A DNA stretch of 64,000 nt from Arctopsyche grandis (taxonomy: Eukaryota > Arthropoda > Insecta > Trichoptera > Hydropsychidae). Position 1 is the stretch's first letter, and each line of letters opens with the position of its first letter. The stretch covers positions 24,545,205 through 24,609,204 of the forward strand of contig NC_135361.1 of NCBI RefSeq assembly GCF_051622035.1, given 5' to 3'. This document shows, piece by piece, positions 9,300 to 22,500 of the stretch. The position numbers were made by a program, and so were the translations under genes. The notes beneath the pieces were generated by a model. That model did no database searches and had not been told where the DNA came from. It saw only the letters and a list, made by a program, of their open reading frames with translations.

Positions 9300-10050
9300 C
9301 AAGTTTAAAATATCGTGATGAATTTTATACTAATTGTATATTATAAATGTTTGGTTTTTTTTCTTTTCAAATTGTATACTCTTTACTGACGTTTTAAATT
9401 TTTTCGAAATTTTGTGATGAATTTTATCTTAATTGTATTAGAAATTTTTAGTTTTGATATGCAGCTTAAGATTTTGGTCAAAATATCGGTGTGAATTTTA
9501 TTTAAACTATACATATAAAAAAATCAGTTTTGATTCAATTAAAATCTTACATTTTAAGATTTGTTCAAAATATTGTGATTAATTACATGCTGATTACATT
9601 ATAAATGTCTGGTTTGATTCATTTAACATTTGACATTCGTTTGAAGTTTTAAATTTGTTCGAAATATTTTGATGAATTTTATCTTAATTATATTATAAAT
9701 TTTTAGTTTTGACTTTATCAATATTTCACTTTCTGATGAGTATTTTTTCGAAGTTTAAGATCGTTAAATGAATTTAATTTTAACTGTATTAAAATTTTTC
9801 AGCATTGGTTCAATTAAAATTTAACATTTTTTTTTGAGGCTTAAGTTCATAATACTGTGATGAATTTTATTCTAATTGTATTATAAAATTCTAGTATTAG
9901 TTAATTTTAACTTTTACATTTATTTCGAAGTCTTAAATTTCTTCAAAATACTGGAATGAATTTTAATCTAATTACATATATGTATTTAAAAAAATTGATT
10001 TGTTATTGATCAAAATTTTACATTTGTATTATATTGGTGATGATTAAAAT
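9300..10050 (+). repeat. Degenerate ~95-bp tandem repeat, about nine units
   Basis: The motif GTGATGAATTTTAT and its variants recur at 9315, 9414, 9489, 9575, 9669, 9765, 9857, 9953 and about 10035, spaced 75-99 bp. Between them, the same order of sub-motifs returns: TTAATTGTATTATAAAT, then TTTTGATTCAATTAAAATTT, then TCGAAGTTTTAAATTT. Units differ by substitutions and small indels, so this is an old minisatellite. It has no coding content. Confidence 0.76.
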
Positions 10051-13000
10051 TTTGAGGCAATCTGACGGTTGAATTTTGAATTATTTAAGCGAATCTGTAC
10101 GTTGTTGATTCGGAATTGATAAATTAAATATAATACAATAGTAATGCGGTTAAATGTTAAAAATTCTACAGATTAGTTTAGTTGTTTTCTCGTTCGGTTG
10201 TTGCGATGAGGATGTTCGATTTCGTTCAAGCGTATAATAGCAGATTGTCTGAAATGAAAATAAAAAACATATTATTCATTTGTGAAAGCAATTTATAGTT
10301 AGATAATCCATTAAGGTCGTAGATTGCGTCTGGCGCTTTTAGTCTACTTTGTTTGTGCAATAATTCAAAATTTAACGGTTTTTGATATATTTCGCCTGCC
10401 TCTTCTCGCATCCATGCAACGTGGTGTGCGAACGAGAATATTTTAATACACTCTATATTTATGTATTTTTTTTTTTTTTGTTGTCTTCAGGTTTGTTGCG
10501 AGTGGTGTGCTTCGCATCGTCAAATTTATTTGATCTCTCACTCTCTCTATCTCTGTACGTAGTGCGTTTATAATACGAGTGAAACGTTCCTATATAAATA
10601 ATATTTAATAATAATATTGTTCGCGTGTGTGACATCTATCGATAAAAATCAATCGTACGATACCTGAATATAATTCGCGGTAATTTTTTTTCTATTATTG
10701 AATATACATACTTATATATTTTTTGTACGCGGTTTACAACTGAACCGGGCTGTATATAATCGACGATAAAGTGTTAACGATCATCGATCGAGTGTTATTT
10801 TTTGTCATTGTGTGTGTGTGACATTTGAGAAGATTTGTGTCTCTCGTTGCGGCCTCAAGATAGAAGAAGTGCTCGTGCCGGTTACACTGCTGAAGTTTAG
10901 GTATTACTCTTTGGAGTTTTTGCATTTGCTTGTATTATATTTGTAATTTATTATATCGTAAGTGTTTATGATTTATATATGCGTGTGACGTTTATTTATC
11001 GTTTTAATGTAACAGTAAATTTTCGCCCATCAACCCTTTCGTTTTTTTCTAGCGTGATCTATGACTATTTTGATGTCGAAACTTTCGGAATCGTTCATCA
11101 TTGCCATAGTTTTGTATTGATTTAGTGTGTACATACATATGTATGTATGTAGTTTTTTTTACATATAGTAGGATTAATATTATGTATGTATACGTTGACA
11201 AGTGTGTGCTATGTTACACAATTATGTTTAATTGAGATCGATACTTTGAATGAATCATAATCGTTGTTTCGTCATATAATTGTTATATTGTGAAATCTAT
11301 TATGTTAAAAGGAGTTGTGACTCATGTAGATGATCTACATATGATAGTGTGTAGTTTTTTGCTAATATGAAATAATAGTAAATTATAATAAATTTTGTCT
11401 CGAATGTGTGTAGATGTTGAATTGAATTTTTAGTTTTTCTTGCACATTTTAAATAATCTATTGGTTTTTAAAAAATAATTTAAATTTATTTTATCCACAA
11501 ATTTCTAGAACACTTAAATTTCGGTAATTTTTATATGTAACTTCTATTGTGAACAACATGTACATACTTTTGGTATTTGGTTTTGAAACAGCTAAAATAA
11601 ATTTGTTTAGATTTTAGTTTAGACAATTTTTAATTTTTTTTTTTTTTTAATTTTTAAATGTCAATTTTTTTATGACTTATTTTAAATTTGTATAAGAAGT
11701 CAATCTGACATGGTCTAAATTGTAATCAAACTAATGAAAAATGAGTTCAAATAATGAAAATAATGAAAAATGAGTTCAAAATTTTAAGTCAAACTCTATC
11801 ATTTATAACTAATCTTTGTGAAAGCTGTTCAACATGAGGTTAAAATCTCTAGATCTGAGATTTTCTTGCCCAGTTATACTAGTTAATTATTTCGAATTTG
11901 TATATATTATACTGTACACATCTAAATCTTTAGTAGAACGACATATTTCTAGAAGAATTATCTTTTTACCTTTACAATTACTTTTTAATGTTTAGAACAG
12001 CTTCGGAAGAAGTGCATATATGAGATTTTTCGTGCTATCGAACTTTCAATACACATTCTCTCCAATAATCGCATAAAAATAATCATCCTAGTGAGGAGAT
12101 GACAATAAAAATTAGTGATTTGGTACTGACAGAATTAACAAGTAAAATTTACGTTGAGAAACTGCTCTTGGGGATTCCTCCGTAGTCGTTGATGAGAGTG
12201 AAATGATGAGTGTTCTGACATCAATGTATGTTGGTATTTATATAAGTTAACAAACAAGCATTTGTATACTAAATCATAAATTTCCCGGTAGTTGAGTAGA
12301 CTCTGATGGCAATCCGTTCTTAACGTATGCGGTCTTCCTGTAGAAAGTGCCGCCCCGGGGCGAACACTCTTTGTCCGCACCTGTCCGCCGATGCACTGTG
12401 GTCCGAACAGGTGCTCAAACAATGCACTTGTTTTGGTGCATACTAGATACCCGGCCTCGGACAATATCGCCCGAGGAATGCCCCACAGATAATGTTTACA
12501 CAACAACGGACCTGTCGGTATTTAAGAAGTATGATATGTATGCACGTATTATTATATGTAGGAATATTACGCGCACGTGCGACAAAAATAATTCAAAACA
12601 TTATTTGTAAAATAAATAATATATTATCGTTAAATGTATTTAAGATGATGTAGCAGCGGTGCCGTCGCGCACACCCGGAAAAATCGCGGATCGAAAGGGT
12701 TATTTTGAATTAATTTCGTATTAAGCGGAATTATTTCTGCATACGAATCGGCGACAACGATCGCATAATGCGAAGCCTTCGAAATTAATATAATAGGTAT
12801 GCCATTGCAAATTTTACGTTTCTTTTTTATTATTATTGCTGCGTTCCGTCCGACGAAATGATGAATATCATTTGTTTATTATAATCGATGGTGACTTTCA
12901 ATTCGGCCGCTCGCCCTACAGAATGCGAATTTTTAGTGTGAAATTTTTATGGGTTCTTAAATGTTATACGATTTTTTGGAATAATATTTATGTACAATGT

Positions 13001-13905
13001 AACATTCGTCTGATGGGTTTCGACAATATTTTAATATGGCTATTAATAATTCGTGGAAAGTAATGATTATGTATGATGGCTATCGACCATCGTTTGTAAA
13101 CATTTGTGAACCTCTAATATTGTATATAATAATTTGGCATACTTATCGAAGGACCACTTTTGGACTGCTCAATTTTAATATTTCCGTCGTTATAATCTTA
13201 AATGTGTATATTGTCGATATCAAATCGTTTTAAACATTGACATATCGATAGTTAATGTATTCGGTGGTATCCTGTATTAAATCAATCGAGTGTATGTTAT
13301 GTATTTGTTGATGGATTTATTTATTTAACCAATCGGAATGCAGTGTATAAATTAAATTTCAACGTGCGAAAGGATAAAGATACATAAGAATTGAATTTTA
13401 ATATTTTGTAAATCGAATACATTGTGGATATGTGAATTTTCCTAATCTACATTACATTAGTCCACAATTTGACTAATCGGTCCAATTTTGGTACACTCAC
13501 TTTCCATGATTCATCCACCAGTATTATATGTATGTATTTTATTTTCAGAGAATTTTTAGGTTTCAGCAGGTAAATCTCTATGACTATATAGTGTGGGAAA
13601 CCACATATGCGTATTTTTACATGTTTGGCTATTCAAATATATGACGGAAATATGTACATACATACATATGTACATATGTTTGTACCTATATATAATTAGA
13701 ACAAATTCTCATTAATTTATTCGATGATCTTGATTATTTTTCATAGTGCAACACTTTCAAGGCCTGTATGAAATGATAAGTATAGGTATAATAATATAGA
13801 TATTATCTCTTTCAGATATTAAGTTGTACGAAAATAAGTTTGAAAATCCATTACTTTGGTTAAACAAATATTATATTATATTAATCCTGATTTTATTCCT
13901 GTAAA
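10051..13905. other. Long AT-rich non-coding stretch
   Basis: No coding exon is recognisable. TATG/ACAT runs occur near 11132-11152 and 13650-13690. A moderately GC-rich patch at about 12330-12500 contains a minus-strand frame of 123 codons (12135-12506) with no family resemblance, and a TCCGCACCTGTCCGCC segment with an E-box. I cannot tell whether it is regulatory. The rest shows nothing definable. Confidence 0.5.
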
Positions 13906-13956
13906 CCATCATCATCATTTACTATTCACCATCCGCTGCTGAATGAAGGCCTCTTT
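13906..13956 (-). mobile_element. RTE LINE 3'-end fragment
   Basis: On the minus strand this reads EAFIQQRMVNSK and then a stop, followed by TGATGATGATGG. The intact RTE ends GEAFIQQWMANGCK, stop, and the same TGATGA tail. The copy is only about 50 bp long, a severe 5' truncation of the kind common for RTE elements. Confidence 0.76.
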
Positions 13957-14075
13957 AAGGCTGGAAGGCTGGATGAAGCTATCCTCCGATTCAAATTTCA
14001 AATGTAGCTTCTATTTATTAATATAATATATAACGTTAGTTTTTTTTCCGTCATATGCTATTATTATATATATTA

Positions 14076-14245
14076 CTAGCTTTATTACCCGGCTTCGGTC
14101 GGTATTTGTAATATAAACCGCTTAAACATGACTAATCTAATAGTAAACATTTTATTAAATTTATTTGAATAGTTTTATTTTATATAAATTTATTTGAATA
14201 CTCATTTGTTTTTTTTTATTAAATTGACTGTCACGAACAAACAAA
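14076..14245 (-). mobile_element. Non-autonomous Helitron, copy H3 (3' part)
   Basis: CTAG (14076-14079) preceded by A is followed by TTACCCGGCTTCGGTCGG and the family body. Homology to the other copies fades after about 14245, and the TCTAATATATAA start is not found, so only the 3' part remains. Confidence 0.7.
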
Positions 14246-14283
14246 CATATATAGTAAGTCTCTTATAAAAAAATATATGTACA

Positions 14284-14385
14284 TTCCCGGGGTCTGCGCC
14301 CACTAGGGCTCCACCCTCGGCGTCTGCGCCCCCTAGCGGGCAAAGCCCTAGGGCTTCGCCCTCGGCTCCTACGCCCCCAGGAACT
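14284..14385. repeat. Short GC-rich imperfect repeats
   Basis: A ~100-bp GC-rich patch in AT-rich DNA. It is built from imperfect units that share GTCTGCGCCC and CTAGGGCTxC, with the hairpin-prone GGGCAAAGCCC and GGGCTTCGCCC. It sits directly after Helitron H3 and may be part of a larger, different Helitron. No frame is coding. Confidence 0.5.
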
Positions 14386-16432
14386 TCGAATCTTTTGAAT
14401 CGGAAAAAAGCGAATTATTTGTTCGATGACGTCAGAACAATAGACTGTCGATTATTAATTAAATTCACGAAAAATACATAGGTACATACATACAAACAGA
14501 CATACATACGAACAAACTTAAGTGTTTATTTTAGTTAGTTGTATTTATAAAATTTATTAAAAAAAAAAGTATGTTGAAATTTTCAGAAAATTATTACCTG
14601 AATATACATACAACTCATACATCACTGTGAAAGCTTATCTTTCTTTTGTATTTTCTTTGTAGCTTTTGATCGATCCCTCCGACGGGGGATCGACCGAATT
14701 TCCATCGCGTTCATCAATGAAAGCTTTCCATATTTTTTCCTGTTCACAATAATTCAAATTACAATAACCCGTTCGCGACCGTGCCACAGTCTACACAGCT
14801 CGCATGAATAAATACGTGATAAATTCTCGAAAAGGAGCGCACTGAATCAAGAGCGCACTGCACTGGTCGTACACTTACGTACGTAAGTAAGTACATACAT
14901 ACATACATGCCGACTGCAATAATGCAAAGGCTCGACTTGCATCCTATGCAACTTTTCGGCCTTCGTTGCATTGGGCTAACGAACTCTGCACACGACCATC
15001 TTGGTCGTCTTCATCCTCGTGGACCAGCCCGGCCGATCTCTCACCACGTGCTCTCTCACCATCCTCTTCTTCATTTGCCCGAATAAAAGCGTCGTATACG
15101 TACATATGCGATGATGTAACGACCGAAAAAGCAGTTTCATCTCTTTCTCTTCTCGTCGTATACATACATACATACTACACTTACTTACCCACACCGTGCG
15201 TCTGGTATTTCCAATACAGGTTTCGCGATATTTTTACCGCGAGTTGAGAATACGTACGTCTTGTGGACCGACTTTAAAAAAAACAAAAAAAAAAATCGAA
15301 CGGTGGATAATGTGAAGTTTTGAGATTTAGGTATTCTATTAGCTACGACTGAAAAAAAAGAGCCGCGGGTGGAAACTTTAAGTTTAAAATCACAAATCAT
15401 TTAACTGTTTTGGGACTTGTTTGATTTGTTGGGTCTTTAGTTCTGACTGGGTTTGGTATTATTGTGATTGTGCAACGTGATGCAACGCGGTGCATGTGCT
15501 GCTGCTGCTGCAACACGACAACATTTTAGATTGTGTGTGCCGTGTGTGAGTAATCTACGTTTAATGATATACGATCCCATGTTAAAAGGCGAACCGTACA
15601 AAGCGGACATGAATATTCATCGAGTGTTTAAATAATTGAAAAGCGCCGATTAATCGTGTCGTTAATCATCTGCGAAAATGCTTAATTAATAATATATTAT
15701 GCGAGTGTGTGTATGGGATGATACTTGCGCGAATCCTGTCGTGATGTGTAGATATGAAAGCAATTTTGATAGATGGTTGCTGTTAGGTATGGAATAATTT
15801 AAATTATAATATGTTCTTGCGTGTGCAATTTAATGCTGGATATGATATTAATTAATATGGTAACCATAAATGGAAGTATAGACTGTTATAGATCAAAATT
15901 TTAATTTCTAAATCGTTGATTATTCTGATTGGAGATAAATTATTATTGTTTTATTTTAAAACCTTTTTTTTTAATTTTCTTGAATTTCTCCTTTCTGATG
16001 GGGGGTCTCGAAAGCTTTCCATGTGATAGGTGTGCATTATTTGGACGTGTTTGATTGTCATGTTGATGATCTGTTCTGTTTCATGAGGTTCAACAAGAGT
16101 CTATTTGAATGTGATGAATTTAACGGATAATTTATTTTTTGTAAGACTGTTGTGACGAATTGGGGTAACCTGTCAGGTAACAGCGGCCATTAATTTTCTT
16201 ATTATTATTCTTTGTCCATTTTTAATGTATTTATTATAATAATAAATCAAATAAAATTAAATGTTCTAAGGGTGAGTGAAGGAAGTGATGGTCCAGGATA
16301 CATTGGGCTTAGATTTAAATACTCTACGAACTTTTATTTAGTTTAAATCTATATTATACCATGATGCCATACTGAGTGACACCTATGATATTAAGCTTGT
16401 ACGTATGCAAATTTTATAGATTGTAAATTTCA
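14386..16432. other. Non-coding DNA with scattered microsatellites
   Basis: ACAT/GTAC runs lie at about 14480-14512 and 14875-14910. A GC-richer patch at 14970-15110 has open frames on both strands that look compositional (serine-rich on one strand, arginine- and glutamate-rich on the other). A GCTGCTGCTGCTGC stretch lies near 15498. No gene is supported. Confidence 0.5.
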
Positions 16433-16615
16433 AAGTGGTGACAGATAGTAGGTAGAAAGGTTTTGCCAATTTGATGAGGAACCGTTCCAACGATTATAGG
16501 TAAATTGGAAACTCTGATAGGAAACGATTGATTTGGAGTATACATATATGTATTTATTCAAGTCTGACCCGCAGCACTGCAGAAATACTCTGAATAAATT
16601 ATTTTCAATGAAGTT
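16433..16615 (-). mobile_element. tRNA-derived SINE, copy S3 (body only)
   Basis: The minus strand matches the body of S1 and S2: the segment beginning CAGACTTGAATA, the GATCGAT-like region and the AATTGGCAAAA block. The tRNA-like head with its pol III boxes and the final tail are missing. The copy is interrupted by a small TATG microsatellite near 16541-16556. Confidence 0.7.
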
Positions 16616-17119
16616 CAAACAATTATTTTCAAAGGTCAAACAAACAAGGAACAAGGTCATCTTTGCTCTTGGTTTTTATTAAATTTTAATTTAAGTTTAT
16701 TGTTTTAATATATACATACATATATGTATGCTCTATAATCTTGAGTCCGCATATTTAGGTACAGAAAAAAAAGTGATAAAAATCTATAAAGGTGCATACA
16801 TATATAAGATTTTGCCAAGTTCTATATGAGTTTATTTACTTGTGTGAACGTTATACAGTCTGTTTTATTTGTTGAATCAACCAAGATATGTATTATTATG
16901 TATTTGAATTAAAATTAATATCATATTTGGCAAATGATCGCTTCATTTACTGTAGACTATTCTGATACTCGAAGAACTGATTCTATGGATTGTACCTCTC
17001 CATAGTGCTTACGAAACCTTCAAGCTACGTTCGTTTAGCCACCTCAACAGAGGGACCGCTTTTAATAGTAACGTGCTTTACTATATGTGTGCCACTTTGG
17101 AACCATAATACGCTATTTT

Positions 17120-17640
17120 TCATCAACCGGTTCGTCATCATCGTCATCGGAAGAGCGAAGGATGAAGAGGGGCTCGTCTCGTGGGCCGGTCGAAGGGCGA
17201 TCCGGATAACGGCGTCCCATTCCGTTATTGCGAGCAACAAAATAATATTCCGTTATTACGAGAGAGGCGCAACAGCGACAAAATCGCCATTACCTCGTCT
17301 TGTTTACAGCGAGATTAATCTCCCGCGCGCAAATAACAGGGAGCCCGCGGCGCGCAAACGCATTTGCATACAACCGCCGCTCGGCCCTTATCTCTCTTTG
17401 ACCCTCTCTTTGTCCGATATAATATGCTGCTCTTTCGCTTCTTACTTCTGGCTGCTGTTGCTTCTTGTATGCATGTATGTGTGTATCATTGCCACTTCAT
17501 CCTCGTCGGAGACGTCTGACGCCATCCTTCCGACTTGTGCACAATTCGCACTGCTGAATTCCACGGACACTTCCGTCTCGTCTGCTGATAAAAGATCGGC
17601 CGCTGCACATTCTCTCTGTCTCTTGAGCAAACTCAGTGCT
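17120..17640. promoter_or_regulatory. Candidate enhancer: motif-dense GC-rich islet
   Basis: This block is GC-rich compared with its flanks and dense in motifs. It holds a direct repeat TTCCGTTATTRCGAG (17220-17234 and 17248-17262, 28 bp apart), a forkhead-like TGTTTAC (17301-17307), a 12-bp palindrome GAGATTAATCTC with K50-homeodomain-type TAATC cores (17311-17322) and a POU octamer ATTTGCAT (17362-17369). A plus-strand frame of 274 codons spans 16990-17814, but its product is a patchwork of low-complexity segments with no recognisable domain, and it runs through a poly-T tract. I interpret the block as a possible intronic or intergenic enhancer, not a gene. Confidence 0.37.
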
Positions 17641-18161
17641 GTACAAACTGTTTTTTTTTTTTTTTTTAACAGATTTACTATTTTACTCGGTGAGATGGAT
17701 GGTGGTAGGGACGGCGACATCGTGCGAACAATGGTTGCGGTTGCGCAAGTTGTCTTTGTGAGAAGACCTGATCTGTTGCAAAGTTGCGAGATCGTAAATA
17801 TCTCAGAGTGTTAATATACATATGTATATGTGCATATCTTGTTTAGTGTATGTCGATAAAGCGTTGAGTTTCTGGCGCTCGATTCTATGTACATATGTAG
17901 ATACAGTTAACATTATTTGTGTTTGTACTTTTAAGTCGATCAGTAGCTTATATATTATTTTTCCTATGAAGTTTCTTACAGGTCAAATAGTCTCTAAATC
18001 ATTATTTTTTTTTCCGGCAGAATGAAAGGAAAAACTGGAAATAAATCAATGTGTATTGAATATATGTACAATGTATGTATATCTGTCACAGTTAAAATGG
18101 CTTGAAAATCGAGTACAAAACTTTTACGTAAAGTTTTCACAGATTGCTTATTAGCAGAAAC

Positions 18162-18622
18162 CAGGGCTGTGGAGTCCGTTCAAAGTTACTGACTCCGACT
18201 TCAAACTCCGATTCCAATTTGAACGATTTTAGTAAAATTGACTTTTCTTGCATACGTTTAAAATTATTAGTAATAAAAATAGTATTGATTTTCAAAATAT
18301 TAAAAATTAAAGGAATTAAAAAAATTCATTGAAAATTGACATGTGATCCAATTTATTGAATTATTGGTAATGAAATAGCTATAAATAAAAATTAGGTACA
18401 TAAATTAGTAGTTATATGTACATATGTATATGAATTTCATACACAAACAAATCAATTTAGTTAAAATATTGAGAATAAAAAAAAGTATAAGACGGAAGGA
18501 TACAGTCGGTTTTGGTCACAACATATCAAAATTCGTGCAATTCAACCATTTTTAATGAAAATAATAGAAAGGAGCCGGAGTCGGTAAATTTTTGCGACTC
18601 CAACTCCGACTCCATAGGCCTG
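18162..18622. mobile_element. hAT MITE (CAGGGCTGTGGAGTC type)
   Basis: The left end reads CAGGGCTGTGGAGTCCG and the complement of the right end reads CAGGCCTATGGAGTCGGAG. Both continue into CCGACTCC-type subterminal repeats. This terminus is typical of a widespread hAT family. The flanks GCAGAAAC (18154-18161) and GTGGTAAC (18623-18630) match at 5 of 8 positions, a decayed 8-bp target duplication. The interior is AT-rich and non-coding. Confidence 0.85.
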
Positions 18623-18660
18623 GTGGTAACTGGTAAAAATCGATAATAATTCTCAGACTT

Positions 18661-18725
18661 TTTATTTATTTAACATACTTGAACAGAAGGCGGATATGTT
18701 TACATCATAAAATAAGAGAAAAGTA
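18661..18725 (-). mobile_element. LINE 3'-tail fragment
   Basis: The minus strand ends CCGCCTTCTGTTCAAGTATG and then TTAAATAAATAAA. The same end occurs at 38790-38850 (minus strand, CCGCCTCCTCCAAGTATG and the same AATAAATAAA tail). Two copies with a common 3' end and a short repeat tail point to a LINE or SINE family, but no coding part is present. Confidence 0.42.
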
Positions 18726-18784
18726 CAATGAAATACATATTTATGAATTCATGAAGCAAAAACAAAACTTCATCATTTCTACTG

Positions 18785-19277
18785 CTAGGGATTGCAATAC
18801 CCGTGTACCGGTATAACAGTTTACCGGTAAATCGTCAAAATTTCGCCATCGGTATTACCAGAAACTATTTTGTTGCGAATTGAGTCAAATGTGTTATTGT
18901 AGATTAGGTTGTTTGGAAATTGTTTATTTTTATTTTTAAATGTAGCAACTTTAAATTGATAAATTCACTAACACAGACCAACCAAATTTTCATAAATACG
19001 ATCAGATGGTTCTTTCAATTCAGATCGAAATTTTCAAATTGTCCAAGCTTTAAATAAATAACTGATTTGTAAAAAAATAAATGACATTATTCGCCCGAGA
19101 TTTATTTTTAATTATTTACGATTCAATCTAGGTTAATATTTTTAAGAAAAGTAACCATTTACATTTCAACCGAATAAGAAATGTAAATCCACGATTTTTT
19201 TCAATTACCGGTAAATGCCAGTATACCGATAGTAGGAAATATTATTAGGAAATTTGACGGTAAATTAAAATCCCTAG
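18785..19277. mobile_element. hAT-like MITE (CTAGGGATT type)
   Basis: Both ends carry CTAGGGATT in inverted orientation (18785-18793 and 19269-19277). Subterminal TACCGGTAAA-type palindromic motifs lie at both sides, typical of a hAT family with ACCGG-rich ends. I find no clear target duplication. The interior is non-coding. Confidence 0.62.
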
Positions 19278-19497
19278 TTACTACTATGTACTCAGATAAA
19301 GTAAAAATCAATTAGACAGGTTATAAGAATCTATTGATGTTTGGAAAATAATAGATTTTAACGAGCGTTCTTTTACTATTTGATTTGACAGATTGCTTCA
19401 AACTTTAACCACTAATATTTATATGTGATAAAATCATCACACTTTTGATATCCAGTCCAGCCACTGAATCCGAATTGTTCAGTGAGAAAAATAAATA

Positions 19498-19505
19498 TAT
19501 ACATA

Positions 19506-19562
<57 letters not shown>
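19498..19562. repeat. (AT)n microsatellite, left border of the RTE
   Basis: A long AT run directly upstream of the RTE. A similar run (23241-23290) lies directly downstream, so the element probably inserted into, and duplicated, an AT microsatellite. Confidence 0.95.
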
Positions 19563-19565
<3 letters not shown>

Positions 19566-22500
19566 TTCGGTCTTTCGTGTCATGTGAGGAGGACGTGCTT
19601 CTGCGTTCCTCCCGCTATTACTCGCTTAAACCCGGCTATTGCACGAAATTTAACTTAACCATCTAATCACTTATTTTACTAATTGCATCCTAGTATAATT
19701 TAAGTGTAAAAATAAACAGCAAATCGGTCGTAAAAAGCGGTTTTATATCAGTTATTTCGAAAAATTTTGTGCTAATTTTTGTGTCAAATCGGTGTCAAAC
19801 GAGATACATCTCCCTACCTGAATACAAAAAAAGGGTCCTTCGCCAGCCAAGTCGGTCCCACAGAAGCAATAAATCTTCCACATAATTGCTTCCAGCCAAA
19901 AATCTTTAACGAACTTTACTTAATAGAATAATAGCAAACAGAAACGGTGTTTCCCAACTGTCTATCAGTTCTTTTTCATATTTAAATTATATTAAAGTAA
20001 TTCGTGTAATTTTATATACTTTACTAAAGTTATTATTAAAATATTAAATTGCAAACCGCACTCACATATATAAATCCGTTGTCTCCAAAGAGGCGTCTCA
20101 CGATAAAGATCTGTAAAAAAGTAGTATAACAATTGCTAATCTATTATTATCATAACTAACTACTTTCACTTACAAAGTAACCCTGTTAAATGGCATGTAA
20201 TAACTCATAAGTGATCCAAGTGATACCTAGGATGACTATATGTCAAAGCTGACCACAGAGAAGAGTTTATGGCGGTAAGAACTCACTCCTTGAATGGAAA
20301 TCTCTCTCAAGTACCGCCTTTTTCTCAACACATCTTGGATAAATGCGAGAAAAATAATATCCAAACCTCCAACAAGGTAAGAGTGACGATGGATGATAGC
20401 TTAGCTAATAGAAACCTGTATTTAGCCACGTACAATGTAAGAACGTTATCGAGTGAAGGAAGTGTGCTTGCATTAGAGAATGAACTAGAAAGTATCAAAT
20501 GGGATTTAGTAGGACTTAGCGAAGTAAGACGAAAACAGGAAAACCAAATAATCCTAAAAAGTGGTAACTGTCTCTACTGGAGAGGGCTACCAAATGGTAG
20601 AATAGGAGGAGTAGGGTTTCTTATCAATAAGAGAATAGAAAGAAATATTATAGAAATAAACGACATATCGGAACGTATATGCTATGTAGTATTAAGAATC
20701 TCGAGCAGGTACACTTGTCAAATCTTCCAAGTGTACGCCCCCACATCTAGCCACCCAGACGAGGAAATAGAAGACTTCTACGAAAAACTACAGGGCGCAT
20801 ACGATAATAGCCGCCACCACTTTAAAATAATCATGGGCGACTTTAACGCAAAAATAGGACAAAAGGCAAACACAGAAAGAGCAGTAGGCAATTTTGGTAC
20901 CGGCCAAAGAAACGACAGAGGCGATCGCCTCATAGAATTCGCAGAACACAACAGGCTCTTCATCACTAATTCATTTTTCAGGAAAAACACCAACAATAAG
21001 TGGACTTGGGAGAGTCCTAAAGGAGACAGAAACGAGATCGATTTCATCCTAACAAATGCCCTGCACTCCGTTAAAGACGTTAGTGTTTTAAGTAAAGTAG
21101 ATATAGGCAGCGATCACAGATTAGTCCGTGCCAAGATGGCCATTAATATAAATTGCGAACGTAGGAAATTAATAAAAGGATGCAGTAACTCTCCAGATTT
21201 CGCTCAACTAAGGTCTAGGAAAAAGGAATTCGAACTCGAACTTGGAAATCGATACGGGAAATTAAACCCAGAAGCAGACATCGAGGAATTGAACACTGTA
21301 ATTAGTTCGGTTCTAACCTCAACAGGTAAGAAATTAGGTGGTTTCAGGAAACAGATTAAATTAAGCAAAATTTCAGCGGAAACAAAAAACCTAATTAAGC
21401 ATAAAAGGAATTTAGATAGGGATAATAATAAGCAAGAATACAATCTAGTAAATAAGGAAATTAAGAAGAGAATAGTCAGGGATGTCAGGGATTTTAACAG
21501 CAAGCTAATAGAAAATACCATTAAGAATAACCGTAGCCTGAAAAAGTGCAAACAGGATCTTTTCTTAGGCAAAAACCAAATGATCGCAATCAGATCAGAG
21601 AGCGGAGTAATAATTAGGAATAGAGAAGAAATCATAGACAGAGTTTACACGTTCTATGCAAAACTATACGAGAACGACAACGGCCAATTCCCCACTCTGG
21701 AATCGACACACGGCCAAAGGGTTCCTGCAGTATTGCCTAGCGAAGTAGAGGCCGCGCTAAAAACTGCAAAGAATGGTAAAACCCCAGGGGAAGATAATAT
21801 TCCCATCGACTTACTAAAATGTGGCGGCCCCCCCCTAATTAATATCTTAGCTAGGCTTTTCAGCAAATGCATCCAGAACCAAGCTATACCAGAAGGATGG
21901 AATAACGCAACTATCATTTTAATACACAAAAAAGGCGACAAAAGCGATATCAAGAACTACCGACCCATTAGTCTACTTTCAGCGGTCTACAAGCTCTTCA
22001 CGAAGGTTATTACAGAAAGGCTGAAGAATATCCTCGACGAGAACCAACCTATAGAGCAGGCAGGGTTTAGGGCAAATTTCAGCACAATGGACCACCTCCA
22101 AGTAGTTGGCGAACTAATCGAGCGCGCCAACGAATATCAACGGCCACTGTGCCTAGGTTTCGTCGATTATGAGAAAGCCTTCGATACAGTTAGTCATAAT
22201 GCAGTACTTAACGCTCTAAAAACACAGGGAGTGCCGGAACCCTATGTGGGACTGTTAGCTACAATATATAAGAATGCCACAGCTTCAGTTAAAATTTTTT
22301 CAGGTACAGATAGATTTAGCATAGGAAAAGGAGTAAGACAAGGAGATACAATCTCGCCCAAGTTATTCAATGCGGTGCTTGAGGGAGTTTTCAGGAAATT
22401 GGATTGGGATACAGCCGGAGTAAGCATCAATGGTCGCTTTTTGAGTCACCTTCGGTTCGCAGACGATATAGTTTTAGTAGCTCGTGATTCAGCTGACCTA

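Noticed and set aside
9300..10050. CRISPR-like regular repeats
   Set aside because: Repeat and spacer are not distinguishable, units are degenerate along their length, and the genome is eukaryotic.
12135..12506. 123-codon minus-strand frame
   Set aside because: No family resemblance and no splice or poly-A context; probably compositional in a GC-richer patch.
16990..17814. 274-codon open frame on the plus strand
   Set aside because: The product is a chain of low-complexity segments, crosses a poly-T tract and has no domain. The DNA looks like a regulatory islet instead.
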